This document shows positions 5,924 to 7,168 of a DNA stretch of 7,168 nt, piece by piece. Origin of the DNA: CAYMSF01 sp964542255 (GTDB taxonomy: Bacteria; Verrucomicrobiota; Lentisphaeria; Victivallales; Victivallaceae). Every line of letters starts with the position of its first letter. Within the stretch, counting starts at the first letter, position 1. Made by a program: the position numbers and the translations under genes. Location: positions 1 through 7,168 of the forward strand of contig CAZITV010000122.1 of assembly GCA_964542255.1 (NCBI GenBank), given 5' to 3'. Below the pieces are notes generated by a model. It ran no database searches. It was not told the DNA's origin and saw only the letters and a program-made list of their open reading frames with translations.

Positions 5924-6946
5924 ATGACAGCGATAAAAGTCAAAAGGGCAACGATCCGCGATGTGGCAGTGGGGGCGCAAGTCTCACCTGCAACAGTTTC
6001 GATGGTATTTAATGATAGTTGTCCGATATCGCAGTCGGTGCGGGATCGGGTTTTTTCTACGGCTAAAACGCTAGACTATCGCAAAACGCCACCGGGGCGT
6101 CCGGTAACATCAACTACATCAGTTAGAACAATTAATAAATCGCTAAAAAACCATAAGTTTGCCTTGATGTTATATAGTGGAGCTGGTGCGTCAGGGTTTA
6201 GTAATAGCGTTTATGAATATGTGTTCAATGGTTTGCATAATGAATTTAATGCTCATCATTATGACGTGTTGTGGCAGCATGCTGATGCCAAATATCTGCC
6301 GCAGCATAGTGAGTTTATCGCATACATCAATAATCAGGTTATGGAAGATGCAGTTGCACATTTTGGGTTGCCTACGGTAAGGATGATGGGCGAGATTAAC
6401 CCGGTGCTGCCGGTTGATCAGGTTACTTATGATAATAGCCATATCGGAATTCTGGCGGCGGACTGGGTTATCAAGCACAAATTTAAATATGCTGCTGCTA
6501 TCGGCGCATCGGAAAATCTATATGCGCAGCGGATTAAAACTTTTGCAGCGGCATGCCGAAACAGCGGCATTGAGGTTTACGAAAATACTGCTCATTCTTT
6601 TATTGCACTTCATGATATTCGACTGCTGAATAAGATTTATGATGAAATTTTGTCATCTATTAATAAACCTGAAGTGCTATTTGTTTCGAATGATATGATA
6701 ACTTCAGTTATTTACCAAATGATGTTGATGCGCGATGTTGAACCGATGAGAGATATTCTTATTGTCAGTGTTGACAATACTCGACCAATGAAGCTTTTGA
6801 ATAACCCGCCGGTGGAGATAGACCTGTCGAGTTATGAAGTAGGCGTGCAGGCCGCCAGACTGCTGTTGTACCGGCAAAATAAATGTGATTACAGTCCAAT
6901 CCAAATTAAAATAATGCCTAAATTAATCGAACCATTAAATCTCTAA
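5924..6946 (+). CDS. LacI-family transcriptional regulator
   Basis: A 340-residue cytoplasmic DNA-binding repressor or activator, presumably sensing a sugar. Residues 10-30 (ATIRDVAVGAQVSPATVSMVFN from residue 9) are the typical LacI helix-turn-helix, followed by the third-helix region ISQSVRDRVFSTAKTLDYR (35-53). Residues about 78-335 form a periplasmic-binding-protein-like sensor: KFALMLYSG opens the first lobe, VTYDNSHIGILAADWVI (167-183) and EVLFVSNDMITSVIYQMM (250-267) are core family segments, and ILIVSVDN (278-285) is the late conserved strand. The linker 54-77 (KTPPGRPVTSTTS...) lacks the usual hinge-helix pattern N..AR.L, which is odd for the family. The start ATG has a weak GGAA about 8 nt upstream. 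The gene is divergent from the hydrolase operon, which is its likely target, and it may regulate itself. The pseudopilin gene follows after 17 bp and may share its transcript. Confidence 0.9.
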   Translation: MTAIKVKRATIRDVAVGAQVSPATVSMVFNDSCPISQSVRDRVFSTAKTLDYRKTPPGRPVTSTTSVRTINKSLKNHKFALMLYSGAGASGFSNSVYEYVFNGLHNEFNAHHYDVLWQHADAKYLPQHSEFIAYINNQVMEDAVAHFGLPTVRMMGEINPVLPVDQVTYDNSHIGILAADWVIKHKFKYAAAIGASENLYAQRIKTFAAACRNSGIEVYENTAHSFIALHDIRLLNKIYDEILSSINKPEVLFVSNDMITSVIYQMMLMRDVEPMRDILIVSVDNTRPMKLLNNPPVEIDLSSYEVGVQAARLLLYRQNKCDYSPIQIKIMPKLIEPLNL

Positions 6947-6963
6947 AACAAGGAAAGCAAACG

Positions 6964-7168
6964 ATGAAAAAGTCAAACTGTATCCACGGATTTACGCTGA
7001 TCGAACTGCTCGTGGTAATCGCCATTATCGCCATTTTGGCCTCAATGCTGCTGCCGGCGCTGGGCAGAGCGAGAGAAACCGCAAAAAACATTAAATGCGT
7101 AAGTAATGCCAAGCAAATTGGCACCGCCGTCTGCATGTACACCACCGATAACCGGGATTTCTTTCCGG
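6964..7168 (+). CDS. Pseudopilin-like protein with prepilin N-terminal methylation motif (3' end outside window)
   Basis: Only the first 68 codons are present. A short basic leader MKKSNCIHG is followed by the prepilin peptidase site G9/F10 and FTLIELLVVIAIIAILASMLLPAL, with the conserved Glu14 (Glu5 of the mature protein) and a long hydrophobic helix. Next comes RARETAKNIKCVSNAKQIGTAVCMYTTDNRDFFP, which matches the start of the large pseudopilin-like families (type II secretion G-like, DUF1559-type) that are expanded in Lentisphaerae and Planctomycetes. The mature protein would sit in the inner membrane with its body outside. AAGGAAA (6950-6956) lies 7 nt before the ATG, and the gene is 17 bp behind the LacI gene. 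Its role in these loci is unknown; secretion or surface display are guesses. Confidence 0.9.
   Translation, partial: MKKSNCIHGFTLIELLVVIAIIAILASMLLPALGRARETAKNIKCVSNAKQIGTAVCMYTTDNRDFFP

Noticed and set aside
5768..5980. Minus-strand 70-codon frame spanning the control region and the LacI start
   Set aside because: It runs antisense through the regulator's DNA-binding domain and promoter, its composition looks like translated AT-rich noncoding DNA, and it has no recognisable motif.
6918..7145. Minus-strand 75-codon frame opposite the pseudopilin start
   Set aside because: It is the antisense shadow of the strongly conserved prepilin N-terminus.

Overview
The window looks like part of a carbohydrate-degradation locus from a Lentisphaerae-type bacterium (Victivallis/Lentisphaera-like, in the PVC group). 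Three things suggest this. A LacI-family regulator sits 17 bp ahead of a gene with a classic prepilin N-terminus (G/FTLIELLVVIAIIAILASMLLPAL...), and Lentisphaerae and Planctomycetes genomes carry many such pseudopilins next to sugar-utilisation genes. The enzyme set is a heparinase II/III-like protein, a GHL6-like glycoside hydrolase and an alpha/beta hydrolase. The base composition is moderate, with an AT-rich intergenic region. The taxonomic call is inference from family patterns, not from a marker gene.

Layout. Positions 1-97 are a short leader with a terminator-like hairpin just upstream of the first gene. Positions 98-2821 (+) encode a 907-residue exported heparinase II/III-like protein with an Ig-like N-terminal module. 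Facing it, only 16 bp away, is a two-gene minus-strand operon. Its first gene (5612 to 3612) encodes a 666-residue cytoplasmic glycoside hydrolase-like protein, and its second (3581 to 2838) encodes a 247-residue alpha/beta hydrolase that starts at TTG. Positions 5613-5923 are a 311-bp divergent control region holding two palindromes, candidate promoters in both directions and short repeats. Positions 5924-6946 (+) encode a LacI-family regulator. A pseudopilin-like gene begins at 6964 and runs off the window.

Working model (inference). The exported lyase-like enzyme would cut an extracellular polymer, probably one containing uronic acid. The products would be taken up by transporters not seen here and trimmed in the cytoplasm by the glycosidase and the putative esterase. 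The divergently encoded LacI protein would control the operon, and perhaps itself, through palindromes in the shared intergenic region. No substrate can be assigned from the sequence alone. No RNA genes, CRISPR arrays, insertion sequences or phage genes were seen.
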